Assembly: GCA_946481445.1 (NCBI GenBank)
Contig: CAMLOA010000132.1
Coordinates: forward strand, 1-6,234
Direction of reading: 5' to 3'
Length of the DNA: 6,234 nt
Source of the DNA: an uncultured Devosia sp.
GTDB taxonomy: Bacteria > Pseudomonadota > Alphaproteobacteria > Rhizobiales > Devosiaceae
Shown: positions 1-5,279 of the stretch, piece by piece
How positions within the stretch are numbered: position 1 is the first letter of the stretch
How the letters are laid out: each line of letters begins with the position of its first letter
The notes under the pieces: model-generated
What the model saw: only the letters and a program-made list of their open reading frames with translations
Told to the model about the DNA's origin: nothing
Database searches by the model: none
Position numbers and translations under genes: made by a program

Positions 1-425
1 TGGCTGAAGGCCTCAAGATCGAGATCGTGTCGCCCGAGCGGCTGGTGCTGTCGGAAGTCGTGACCTCGGTCACCGTACCGGGCACCGAAGGCTATTTCAC
101 CGTGATGAACGACCATGCGCCGTTCATGACGACGCTGCGCCCCGGTTTCATCACCGTGCATGGCCAGGCCGGCCGGGATGAAATCTATTTCGTGCGCGGC
201 GGCTTTGCCGACGTGTCGCCGGAGGGACTGACCATCCTGGCCGAGGAATCGGTGCCGTTCGCCGAATTCGACCATGCCGACCTGCAGGCCCAGATCAAGG
301 CGGCAGAGGAAGAGCTCGCCCGGGTCCAGGACCCGGAAGAGAAATCCTACGCCCAGGAAGTGGTGAGCGGCCTGCTCAACCTGGCCATCGAGGCCGGGCA
401 GATCAACGGCGCCCATATCCACTAG
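1..425 (+). CDS. atpC: ATP synthase F1 epsilon subunit (5' end lacks one base)
   Basis: Epsilon subunit of the F1 part of the F-type ATP synthase; it sits on the central stalk with gamma, couples rotation to catalysis and can inhibit ATP hydrolysis. The window opens with TG followed by GCT GAA GGC in frame, so the start ATG lacks only its A and the full protein would be 141 residues, normal for the family. Residues 1 to about 88 match the N-terminal beta-sandwich, with the hallmark stretch G-Y-F-T-V-M-N-D-H-A-P at 31-41 and L-R-P-G soon after. Residues from about 92 on are Glu/Ala/Gln-rich and helical, fitting the C-terminal helical domain. It is normally the last gene of atpHAGDC, and a strong terminator follows 24 bases after the stop, which agrees. 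A GTG at 27-29 is an internal Val codon, not the start. Identification is from family knowledge and is secure. Confidence 0.96.
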   Translation, partial: AEGLKIEIVSPERLVLSEVVTSVTVPGTEGYFTVMNDHAPFMTTLRPGFITVHGQAGRDEIYFVRGGFADVSPEGLTILAEESVPFAEFDHADLQAQIKAAEEELARVQDPEEKSYAQEVVSGLLNLAIEAGQINGAHIH

Positions 426-448
426 CGTCTCCGAGCGTCCAGACAGAC

Positions 449-475
449 AGGCCCGCAGCGATGCGGGCCTTTTTT
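449..475 (+). terminator. Intrinsic terminator of the atp operon
   Basis: A perfect 9-bp stem, AGGCCCGCA (449-457) with TGCGGGCCT (462-470), is closed by the tetraloop GCGA, a GNRA-type loop. It runs straight into TTTTT at 471-475 (six T counting the last stem base). This is a canonical Rho-independent terminator. It begins 24 bases after the atpC stop and separates the atp operon from the chemoreceptor gene. Confidence 0.95.
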
Positions 476-502
476 GTTCCTGGCGCTATCGGACTGAGGC
501 TA

Positions 503-532
503 TTGCCTATTCCTTGTGCAAGGCTCTGGAAT
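503..532 (+). promoter_or_regulatory. Weak candidate sigma-70-type promoter for the chemoreceptor gene
   Basis: TTGCCT (503-508) and TGGAAT (527-532) are separated by 18 bases. Each matches the vegetative -35 and -10 consensus at four of six positions. A start site just downstream would give a leader of about 95 bases. A promoter is expected here because an efficient terminator lies upstream, but the match is poor and a different sigma factor could be used. I see no convincing sigma-54 (-24/-12) or flagellar sigma-28 element. Confidence 0.2.
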
Positions 533-565
533 CGCTACGCAAATGCACAGCGTCAACTCCGAGTT
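512..565. repeat. Two short inverted repeats in the chemoreceptor upstream region
   Basis: CCTTG-TG-CAAGG occupies 512-523 and AACTC-C-GAGTT occupies 555-565. Both have perfect 5-base arms and tiny centres, the shape of small operator half-site pairs. A smaller one, AGGC-TATT-GCCT, lies just upstream at 497-508. The first overlaps the weak candidate promoter. They could be binding sites for a regulator, but repeats this short arise readily by chance, and no known operator consensus is recognised. Confidence 0.25.
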
Positions 566-579
566 AAGGAAAACCGCTC

Positions 580-624
580 ATGGTTGCGCCGGGGAAGAGG
601 ATCCTGCCGCAGCGCGGCCTTTAG
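580..624 (+). CDS. Possible 14-residue leader peptide upstream of the chemoreceptor
   Basis: ATG at 580 opens a 14-codon frame encoding MVAPGKRILPQRGL and ending at TAG (622-624). AAGGA at 566-570 lies 9 bases before the ATG and could serve as its ribosome binding site. The stop codon overlaps the AGGAG Shine-Dalgarno of the following gene (623-627), a geometry seen in translationally coupled leader peptides. The peptide resembles nothing I recognise, and its composition (Pro, Gly, Arg, Lys) does not suggest a particular amino-acid attenuator. A chance frame of this size is quite possible in 160 bases, so it is only a candidate. Confidence 0.25.
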   Translation: MVAPGKRILPQRGL

Positions 625-626
625 GA
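602..626 (+). promoter_or_regulatory. Possible hairpin masking the chemoreceptor ribosome binding site
   Basis: GCCGC (606-610) can pair with GCGGC (614-618) around an AGC loop. The stem can continue, after a 4-base bulge (CTTT, 619-622), by pairing TCCT (602-605) with AGGA (623-626), the core of the Shine-Dalgarno for the downstream gene. If it forms, ribosome access would be limited. Pairing was done by eye with no energy calculation, and the 3-base loop and bulge may make the outer part marginal. Confidence 0.3.
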
Positions 627-627
627 G
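623..627 (+). promoter_or_regulatory. Shine-Dalgarno of the chemoreceptor gene
   Basis: AGGAG lies 6 bases before the ATG at 634, an ideal match and spacing, and fixes the start of the chemoreceptor gene. It overlaps the stop of the candidate leader peptide. Confidence 0.85.
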
Positions 628-633
628 ACGTCA

Positions 634-2802
634 ATGGGCAAGTTGATCGGCAATATCCGCCTGACCTTCGCCATTGCCGCTATGGCGGTCTGTTCGATCA
701 CGCTGGCCATCGGGGCGGTGCTGGTGGGGCTCTATGTCAGCCTGTCGGCCACGGTGCAGTCCGACGCGGCGCACGAGGTGGCCAGCGCGACGCGCATCTC
801 CGCCGAAATCCTGCAGGTCAACCTGCCCAGCCTCGAAATCGCTTCCGATGAGGCGGGAAATGTCGCGACGCTCACCATGCGGTCGATGCCGCGCTTCCGC
901 AGCCATGACGTGATCGACACCATAGCGCGCGTCGCCGGCCAGAACGCCGTCATCTACGTGCATGATGCCGAGGTCAGCCCCGACCTGACGGTGGGCAGCA
1001 GCAGCTTCGTCAAGCCGGACGGCGAACGCCTGCTCGAGGCGTCCATCACAGCGGGTACACCGCTCTTCGATGCCCTCATGGCCAACCAGTTGGTCGAGGC
1101 GGATGAGAGCATCAATGGCGCGGACTACTATACGATCTACCATCCGATCGCCATGGCAGACGGAACGGTGATCGGTGCGCTGATGATCGCGGTGGCGCGG
1201 GCGCCCATCGAAGCGGTGCTGGGTCACAATCTCTACATGCTCCTGGCCGTGGGCGTCGCCGCCCTGCTGCTCATCGGCGTTCTCGCACTGGTGCTCTCGC
1301 GCCTGCTGACACGGCCCATTCCCCGCCTTTCCGGGGTCATGAGCGCGATTGCGGAAGGGCGGCTGGACACAGCCGTGCCCTATACGGACAACCGCAACGA
1401 GATCGGGGCGATGGCGCGGGCGGTGGAAGTATTCCGGGCCAATTCGCAACGCGTCGCCGAACTGGGCGAGGAGACCAGACAGCACCTGGTGGAAGCAGCC
1501 GATCACAGCGGGCAGCTCAAGGCCATTTCCACGTCGCAGGTGGTGGTCGAATTCTCGGTCACCGGCGAAATCCTGTCGGCCAACGAGAATTTCCTCAAGC
1601 TGGTGGGCTACCAGGCGGAGGAGGTCCTCGGCCAGCCCAATGCCCTGTTCCTGTTCGATGTCGACCCGAAATCGGAGAGCTATCGCCAATTCTGGCGCGA
1701 CCTGGCCGAAGGCCAGTTCAAGAGCGGGGAATATCGGCGCCGGACCCGTTCGGGCGGCGAGGTCTGGATCCAGAGCACGTTCACCCCGATCGCCGGGCTC
1801 GACGGAGTTCCCTACAAGGTCGTGCAGTTCGCAACCGACGTGACGGCCCGCCGCCAGGCTGTCGCGGCGGTCGGCGCGGGGCTCGATTCCCTGGCCAAAG
1901 GCGACCTGACGCAAACGATCGAGACCGCGTTCGACCCGCAGTTCGAGGACCTGCGTCACGCCCTCAATGGCACCGTCCGGCGCTTTGCCGATGTCGTGGG
2001 CCAGTTGCGCACGACGTCGCGGTCCCTGCGCGTGGCCACCGGCGAAATTCTCAGCGGCGCCAACGACCTCAGCGAACGCACGACCAAGCAGGCGGCGACC
2101 ATCGAGGAAACCTCCGCCGCCATGGAGCAGCTGGCCTCGACAGTGGCCGACAATGCCAGGAAGGCCCAGGACGCCGCAGCCAAGGCCAAGGCCGTGTCCC
2201 GCAGCGCCGCGGAAAGCGGTTCGGTGATGGGGGAGGCCAACCAGGCGATGGAGCGCATCACCTCCAGCTCCGCCAAGATTTCCAACATTATCGGCATGAT
2301 CGACGACATCGCCTTCCAGACCAACCTGCTGGCGCTCAACGCCTCGGTCGAGGCGGCGCGGGCCGGTGATGCCGGCAAGGGGTTTGCCGTGGTGGCGGTG
2401 GAAGTGCGGCGCCTCGCCCAATCGGCCGCATCCGCCTCGGCGGACGTCAAGGCGCTGGTCGAATTGTCGGCCAACGAGGTCAAGGGCGGCAGCCGGCTGG
2501 TGTCGGACGCCGCCGAGCGGCTGGCGGACATGCTGGCGGCAGTGGAAGAAAACAGCGCCCTGGTGGAAGCCATCGCGCGGGCCAGCCGCGAACAGGCCGC
2601 CTCGATCGACGAAGTGTCGGTCGCGGTGCGCACGCTCGATGAAATGACCCAGCACAATGCCGCCCTGGTCGAGGAGACCAACGCTGCCATCGAGCAGACC
2701 GAATCGCAGGCCCAGACGCTGGATGGCATTGTCGACATCTTCCGCGTCGACGAAGAGCCTGCCGTATCCCGCGCCGTACCGATGCAGAGGCGGGTGGCCT
2801 GA
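634..2802 (+). CDS. Methyl-accepting chemotaxis protein with Cache, HAMP, PAS and second HAMP-like segment
   Basis: Transmembrane chemoreceptor of 722 residues, expected to control CheA through CheW and so flagellar rotation. Order: transmembrane helix about 11-33; periplasmic sensor about 34-198 resembling the single-Cache (Cache_3-Cache_2) type, with N-A-V-I-Y-V near 104 and D-Y-Y-T-I-Y-H-P-I at 164-172; second transmembrane helix about 199-222; HAMP about 223-275; PAS/PAC about 296-406, with G-E-Y-R-R-R at 365-370 and V-V-Q-F-A-T-D-V-T at 396-404; a second, degenerate HAMP-like segment about 407-460 (L-A-K-G-D-L at 420-425); signalling coiled coil about 465-705. Its hairpin tip reads [20 protein letters not shown] (559-578), the near-invariant CheA/CheW contact. 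Glu/Gln/Ala-rich stretches near 487-504 and 655-690 suit methylation helices. No C-terminal NWETF-type CheR/CheB tether is present. The PAS resembles those of BdlA/Aer-like receptors, so it may sense redox or energy state; neither ligand nor cofactor can be read from sequence. Confidence 0.95.
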   Translation: MGKLIGNIRLTFAIAAMAVCSITLAIGAVLVGLYVSLSATVQSDAAHEVASATRISAEILQVNLPSLEIASDEAGNVATLTMRSMPRFRSHDVIDTIARVAGQNAVIYVHDAEVSPDLTVGSSSFVKPDGERLLEASITAGTPLFDALMANQLVEADESINGADYYTIYHPIAMADGTVIGALMIAVARAPIEAVLGHNLYMLLAVGVAALLLIGVLALVLSRLLTRPIPRLSGVMSAIAEGRLDTAVPYTDNRNEIGAMARAVEVFRANSQRVAELGEETRQHLVEAADHSGQLKAISTSQVVVEFSVTGEILSANENFLKLVGYQAEEVLGQPNALFLFDVDPKSESYRQFWRDLAEGQFKSGEYRRRTRSGGEVWIQSTFTPIAGLDGVPYKVVQFATDVTARRQAVAAVGAGLDSLAKGDLTQTIETAFDPQFEDLRHALNGTVRRFADVVGQLRTTSRSLRVATGEILSGANDLSERTTKQAATIEETSAAMEQLASTVADNARKAQDAAAKAKAVSRSAAESGSVMGEANQAMERITSSSAKISNIIGMIDDIAFQTNLLALNASVEAARAGDAGKGFAVVAVEVRRLAQSAASASADVKALVELSANEVKGGSRLVSDAAERLADMLAAVEENSALVEAIARASREQAASIDEVSVAVRTLDEMTQHNAALVEETNAAIEQTESQAQTLDGIVDIFRVDEEPAVSRAVPMQRRVA

Positions 2803-2826
2803 CGGTATCGCCGAGACCGGCCGCCC
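2792..2826. terminator. Weak terminator-like hairpin at the convergent gene junction
   Basis: GGGTGGCC (2792-2799), the last codons of the chemoreceptor gene, can pair with GGCCGCCC (2819-2826) through 8 bp including one G-T pair. The enclosed bases can pair further, GGT (2804-2806) with ACC (2816-2818). It spans the whole 24-base gap between two convergent genes, where a terminator would be expected. Neither side has a T-run, so it is not a standard intrinsic terminator; it might protect 3' ends or aid Rho-dependent termination. Confidence 0.3.
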
Positions 2827-3516
2827 TCAGCCGTCCAGCGCGGCAGCCACCAGCGCCCGCGCGTGCAGATCGGTGGTGTCGTAGGTGGGCAGGGGGCTGG
2901 TGCTGTCGTCGATCAGCATGCAGATCTCGGTGCAGCCCAGGATCACCGCCTGGGCGCCACGTGCGGCTAGGCGGGCAATCGCATCCTGATAGACACGGCG
3001 GGACTCGTCGCGCACGATCCCCTTGCACAGCTCGTCATAGATGATGCCGTTGAGATTGGTGTGGTCGACATCGGGCACCAGCGCCATCAGCCCGTGCGCG
3101 GCCAGCCGGTCGCGATAGAAGCTTTTCTCCATCGAGAAGCGGGTTCCCAGGAACCCGACCGTGTCATAGCCGTCGGCCAGGAGGGCCTCGGCGGTCGGAT
3201 CGGCTATGTGGATGAGGGGCACCTCGATCCCGGCCAGCATCCCGTCTGCTACCAGATGCATGGTGTTGGTCGCCAGCCCCAGCACCTGGGCGCCCGCGCC
3301 GACCAGGCCCCTGGCCGCTGTGTTGAGCACGGCGCCCGCTTCGGCCCAGCGGCCTTCGGCCTGCATCCGGGCGATGGGGGCAAAGTCGAGGGAATGCAGG
3401 ATCAGCGGTGCCGAATGCAGGCCGCCGCGCCGCCGCGCCGTTTCCTGGTTGAGAATGCGGTAATAGTGGGCGGTCGATTCCCAGCTCATCCCGCCGACGA
3501 GGCCGATCGTCTTCAT
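2827..3516 (-). CDS. Aspartate/glutamate racemase family protein (YgeA-like)
   Basis: Cofactor-independent racemase of the Asp/Glu family, expected to interconvert L- and D-aspartate or glutamate (or related amino acids) in the cytoplasm. The 229-residue length and opening M-K-T-I-G-L-V-G-G-M-S-W-E-S-T match E. coli YgeA (230 residues). Active-site regions are T-N-T-M-H at 83-87 and L-G-C-T-E-I at 193-198, so the expected acid/base pair is Thr83 and Cys195 rather than two cysteines. That Thr/Cys pair is the arrangement I recall for YgeA-type enzymes. H-I-A-D at 103-106 and L-G-T-R at 123-126 are further family motifs. The ATG at 3514-3516 is preferred because the family begins there. An in-frame ATG at 3526-3528 would add M-S-S-S and overlap the rppH stop by 8 bases. 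Neither has a clear Shine-Dalgarno, so translation is probably coupled to rppH. Substrate is uncertain; MurI-type glutamate racemase is unlikely given the motifs. Confidence 0.9.
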   Translation of the reverse strand: MKTIGLVGGMSWESTAHYYRILNQETARRRGGLHSAPLILHSLDFAPIARMQAEGRWAEAGAVLNTAARGLVGAGAQVLGLATNTMHLVADGMLAGIEVPLIHIADPTAEALLADGYDTVGFLGTRFSMEKSFYRDRLAAHGLMALVPDVDHTNLNGIIYDELCKGIVRDESRRVYQDAIARLAARGAQAVILGCTEICMLIDDSTSPLPTYDTTDLHARALVAAALDG

Positions 3517-3520
3517 CGAA

Positions 3521-4072
3521 CTAGACATGGGTGAACCGCTGGGGGATGTCGGCGAAGGCCTCGACCACCTTTTCATAAGCCCCCCGCTTGAACGGCACGA
3601 TCAGCGACGGTGTGCGGCTGAGCTTTTCCCAGCGCCACGCGTCAAATTCGGCATGGTGCTTGCCGCCGCCGGGATGGAGCACGTCGATCTCGCTGTCCGG
3701 CCCGGTAAAGGCAAAGGCGAACCAGCGCTGGCGCTGGCCGCGATACCGGCCCTTGAGGGCTATGCCCAGCGCCTCGTCGGGCAGGTCGTAATAGATCCAC
3801 TCAGGGGCCTCGGCCAAGAGGCTCACCGAAGCGATGCTGGTTTCCTCGTAGAGTTCGCGCAGCGCGGCCTTGAGTGGATCCTCGCCCTTGTCGATGCCGC
3901 CTTGCGGCATCTGCCAGGGTGCGGCGACCTCGCTGACGTCATCTGACGCCTCGTCGGGCTTGCGGCGGCCGACAAAGACGTTTCCCTGGCTGTTGAACAC
4001 GGCCACGCCCACGCAGTCGCGATAGGGCATGGCTTCGCGGTCGGGACGGGGCAGGACAGACGGGCTGGACAT
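3521..4072 (-). CDS. rppH: RNA pyrophosphohydrolase, Nudix family (RppH/IalA-like)
   Basis: Nudix hydrolase of 183 residues, expected to remove pyrophosphate from 5'-triphosphorylated mRNA and start RNase E-dependent decay; the Bartonella relative is the invasion-associated protein IalA. Diagnostic segments: P-Y-R-D-C-V-G at 16-22; [12 protein letters not shown] at 53-64; [14 protein letters not shown] at 85-98; [10 protein letters not shown] at 111-120; E-F-D-A-W-R-W at 142-148. The Nudix box runs 58-80: Gly58, Glu64, Arg72, Glu73, Glu76 and Glu77 are all present, so metal binding looks intact, but the usual Gly is Ser79 (E-E-T-S-I). The chosen ATG lies 8 bases after the stop of the upstream gene. 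It has no good Shine-Dalgarno, suggesting coupled translation. An ATG at 4028-4030 is a shorter alternative; a longer reading from 4144 would run inside the upstream gene and is unlikely. Confidence 0.94.
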   Translation of the reverse strand: MSSPSVLPRPDREAMPYRDCVGVAVFNSQGNVFVGRRKPDEASDDVSEVAAPWQMPQGGIDKGEDPLKAALRELYEETSIASVSLLAEAPEWIYYDLPDEALGIALKGRYRGQRQRWFAFAFTGPDSEIDVLHPGGGKHHAEFDAWRWEKLSRTPSLIVPFKRGAYEKVVEAFADIPQRFTHV

Positions 4073-4080
4073 GGCGAACT

Positions 4081-5202
4081 CTATTTCATAAGGGCGCTGG
4101 CCGGTGCCAGCAGGATGCCCCGGCTTTCGAGATCGCGCGACCATTCGGCGATGGCGGCGATCGAAATGGGCAGGGCACTGACAATACCGATTGCCTGCCC
4201 GTTCTCCATGGCCATGCTTTCAAGGCTGGCAAGCGCTGCGAGAATGGATGTCCGGGACGGATTGGCGTCGATCACCACGCTGGCGCGCGCAAAGGGCACC
4301 TTGTTGCCCTCGGCAAGCTGGGGCGCGAGCGAGCGGTTGGACGATCCATCATCCACATAGCCAAGGCCCCGGGCGCCCAGCTCTTCCATGACCGGGGAGA
4401 AATCGGCCGCCGATGCCGTGAAGCGGGCGCCCATATTGTTGATGACCCCGGCATAGCCGCCGAAGCGCGCCATCAGCCAGAACAGCTTGTTGAGGTTGTT
4501 GCGCGGCTGCTCCCCGGTCAGCAGGGTCTGCGGTCCGGGGTCGTTCTGCGGGTAGTCGAAGGGCTCCAGCGGGATCTCGAGCAGCACTTCGTGACCGGCA
4601 GAGCGGGCCGCGGCCACTGTATTGGTCAGCGTCTTGCCATAGGGCGCGAAGGCAAGGGTGATGTCATCGGGCAGGCTGTCGATGGCGTCGAGCGAGCCCT
4701 GCTCGTTGATGCCCAGGCCCGTGACGATGATCGCCACCAGCGGCTTGCCGCTAGCCACCAGGGACTCCGAGGGCCTCGAATAGGTGGCGAAGGGCGTCTG
4801 GCCCGAGGCCGAGATGCGCGGAATGGGACCGTCGGTGGTCTCTTCGCTGAGGTCAGGCAGCGCGCCGAAAATGTCGGGCAGGCCGGCAATCGAGCCGGCC
4901 CCGGCCCCGCTGGGCACGCCTGTCATCGAGCCGCCAGCGGGGAATTGCTGCGGGTCGGCGGTGATCGTCACCGGGCCGGTCGCCACATCGTTGGCCAGAT
5001 CATTGGCGTTGCGCGTGGTGGTGATGGGGACTTCGGCGCTGGGCCGGCCGCCATTGGGATCCTCGACGAGCAGCAGGCGCGCGACGAAGGCTGCGCCCAT
5101 CAGCACCAGCAGGCCGAGCACGGCGCGGGCCACCGGCAGGTTCCGGGCCCAGGCGGAGCGGCCCTTGCGGCCCTTCAGCGGTGTCGAGAGGTCGTCGGCC
5201 AT
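4081..5202 (-). CDS. Divergent polysaccharide deacetylase family protein (YibQ/DUF610)
   Basis: A 373-residue envelope protein of the divergent polysaccharide deacetylase family (COG2861, E. coli YibQ). A basic cytoplasmic N-terminus (K10, R12, K13, R15, R20) precedes one transmembrane helix or uncleaved signal anchor at about 24-45. A low-complexity Gly/Pro/Ser/Thr linker (about 46-150) follows, then the periplasmic domain at about 155-372. Family motifs include L-A-F-A-P-Y-G at 183-189, [13 protein letters not shown] at 203-215, D-P-G-P at 221-224, N-N-M-G-A-R-F at 255-261 and Y-V-D-D-G at 282-286. The stretch that in many deacetylases is I-D-D-L-G reads I-I-V-T-G-L-G (158-164), without the usual Asp, so enzymatic activity is doubtful. 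It lies between a periplasmic protease gene and rppH, as in related genomes. Role unknown; a part in peptidoglycan or envelope maintenance is inference. Confidence 0.88.
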   Translation of the reverse strand: MADDLSTPLKGRKGRSAWARNLPVARAVLGLLVLMGAAFVARLLLVEDPNGGRPSAEVPITTTRNANDLANDVATGPVTITADPQQFPAGGSMTGVPSGAGAGSIAGLPDIFGALPDLSEETTDGPIPRISASGQTPFATYSRPSESLVASGKPLVAIIVTGLGINEQGSLDAIDSLPDDITLAFAPYGKTLTNTVAAARSAGHEVLLEIPLEPFDYPQNDPGPQTLLTGEQPRNNLNKLFWLMARFGGYAGVINNMGARFTASAADFSPVMEELGARGLGYVDDGSSNRSLAPQLAEGNKVPFARASVVIDANPSRTSILAALASLESMAMENGQAIGIVSALPISIAAIAEWSRDLESRGILLAPASALMK

Positions 5203-5208
5203 GAGCCA

Positions 5209-5212
5209 TCCT
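5209..5212 (-). promoter_or_regulatory. Shine-Dalgarno of the YibQ-family gene
   Basis: On the minus strand AGGA lies 6 bases before the ATG at 5202 (CCAGGATGGCTC then ATG). It supports that start and suggests this gene has its own ribosome binding site, unlike the two genes after it. Confidence 0.7.
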
Positions 5213-5222
5213 GGAACGCGAA

Positions 5223-5254
5223 GGGGCGAGGCAGCGAATCAGCAGCCCCGCCCC
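5223..5254. other. GC-rich hairpin between the protease and YibQ-family genes
   Basis: GGGGCG (5223-5228) pairs with CGCCCC (5249-5254). After one A/C mismatch, GGC (5230-5232) pairs with GCC (5245-5247) around a 12-base loop. It fills much of the 77-base gap between two same-strand genes. No T-run follows on the minus strand, so full termination is unlikely; partial attenuation or an mRNA processing or stability role is possible. No promoter is evident in this gap. Confidence 0.35.
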
Positions 5255-5279
5255 CGGTCATAACACAGCCTGCACCGGC

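Noticed and set aside
541..633. A possible cyclic-di-GMP or other known riboswitch in the chemoreceptor leader
   Set aside because: ACGCAAATGCACAG superficially recalls parts of the c-di-GMP-I consensus, but the order of conserved blocks and the paired stems do not fit.
461..646. A 61-codon plus-strand frame across the terminator and leader region
   Set aside because: It starts inside the atp terminator stem, has no ribosome binding site and is Arg-rich without motif.
631..2655. A 674-codon open frame on the minus strand, antisense to almost the whole chemoreceptor gene
   Set aside because: It is rich in His, Arg, Gly and Asp with no recognisable motif, as expected for the antisense of a GC-rich gene with strong third-position bias. 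The opposite strand is an unmistakable chemoreceptor.
1956..2738. A 260-codon minus-strand frame, Ser/Ala-rich, opposite the chemoreceptor signalling domain
   Set aside because: Its composition simply mirrors the Ala/Glu-rich coiled coil on the other strand; no start signal or family motif is visible.
3521..4144. A longer N-terminus for RppH starting at 4144
   Set aside because: The extra 24 residues overlap the coding end of the YibQ-family gene, and the family homology begins only after the ATG at 4070-4072.
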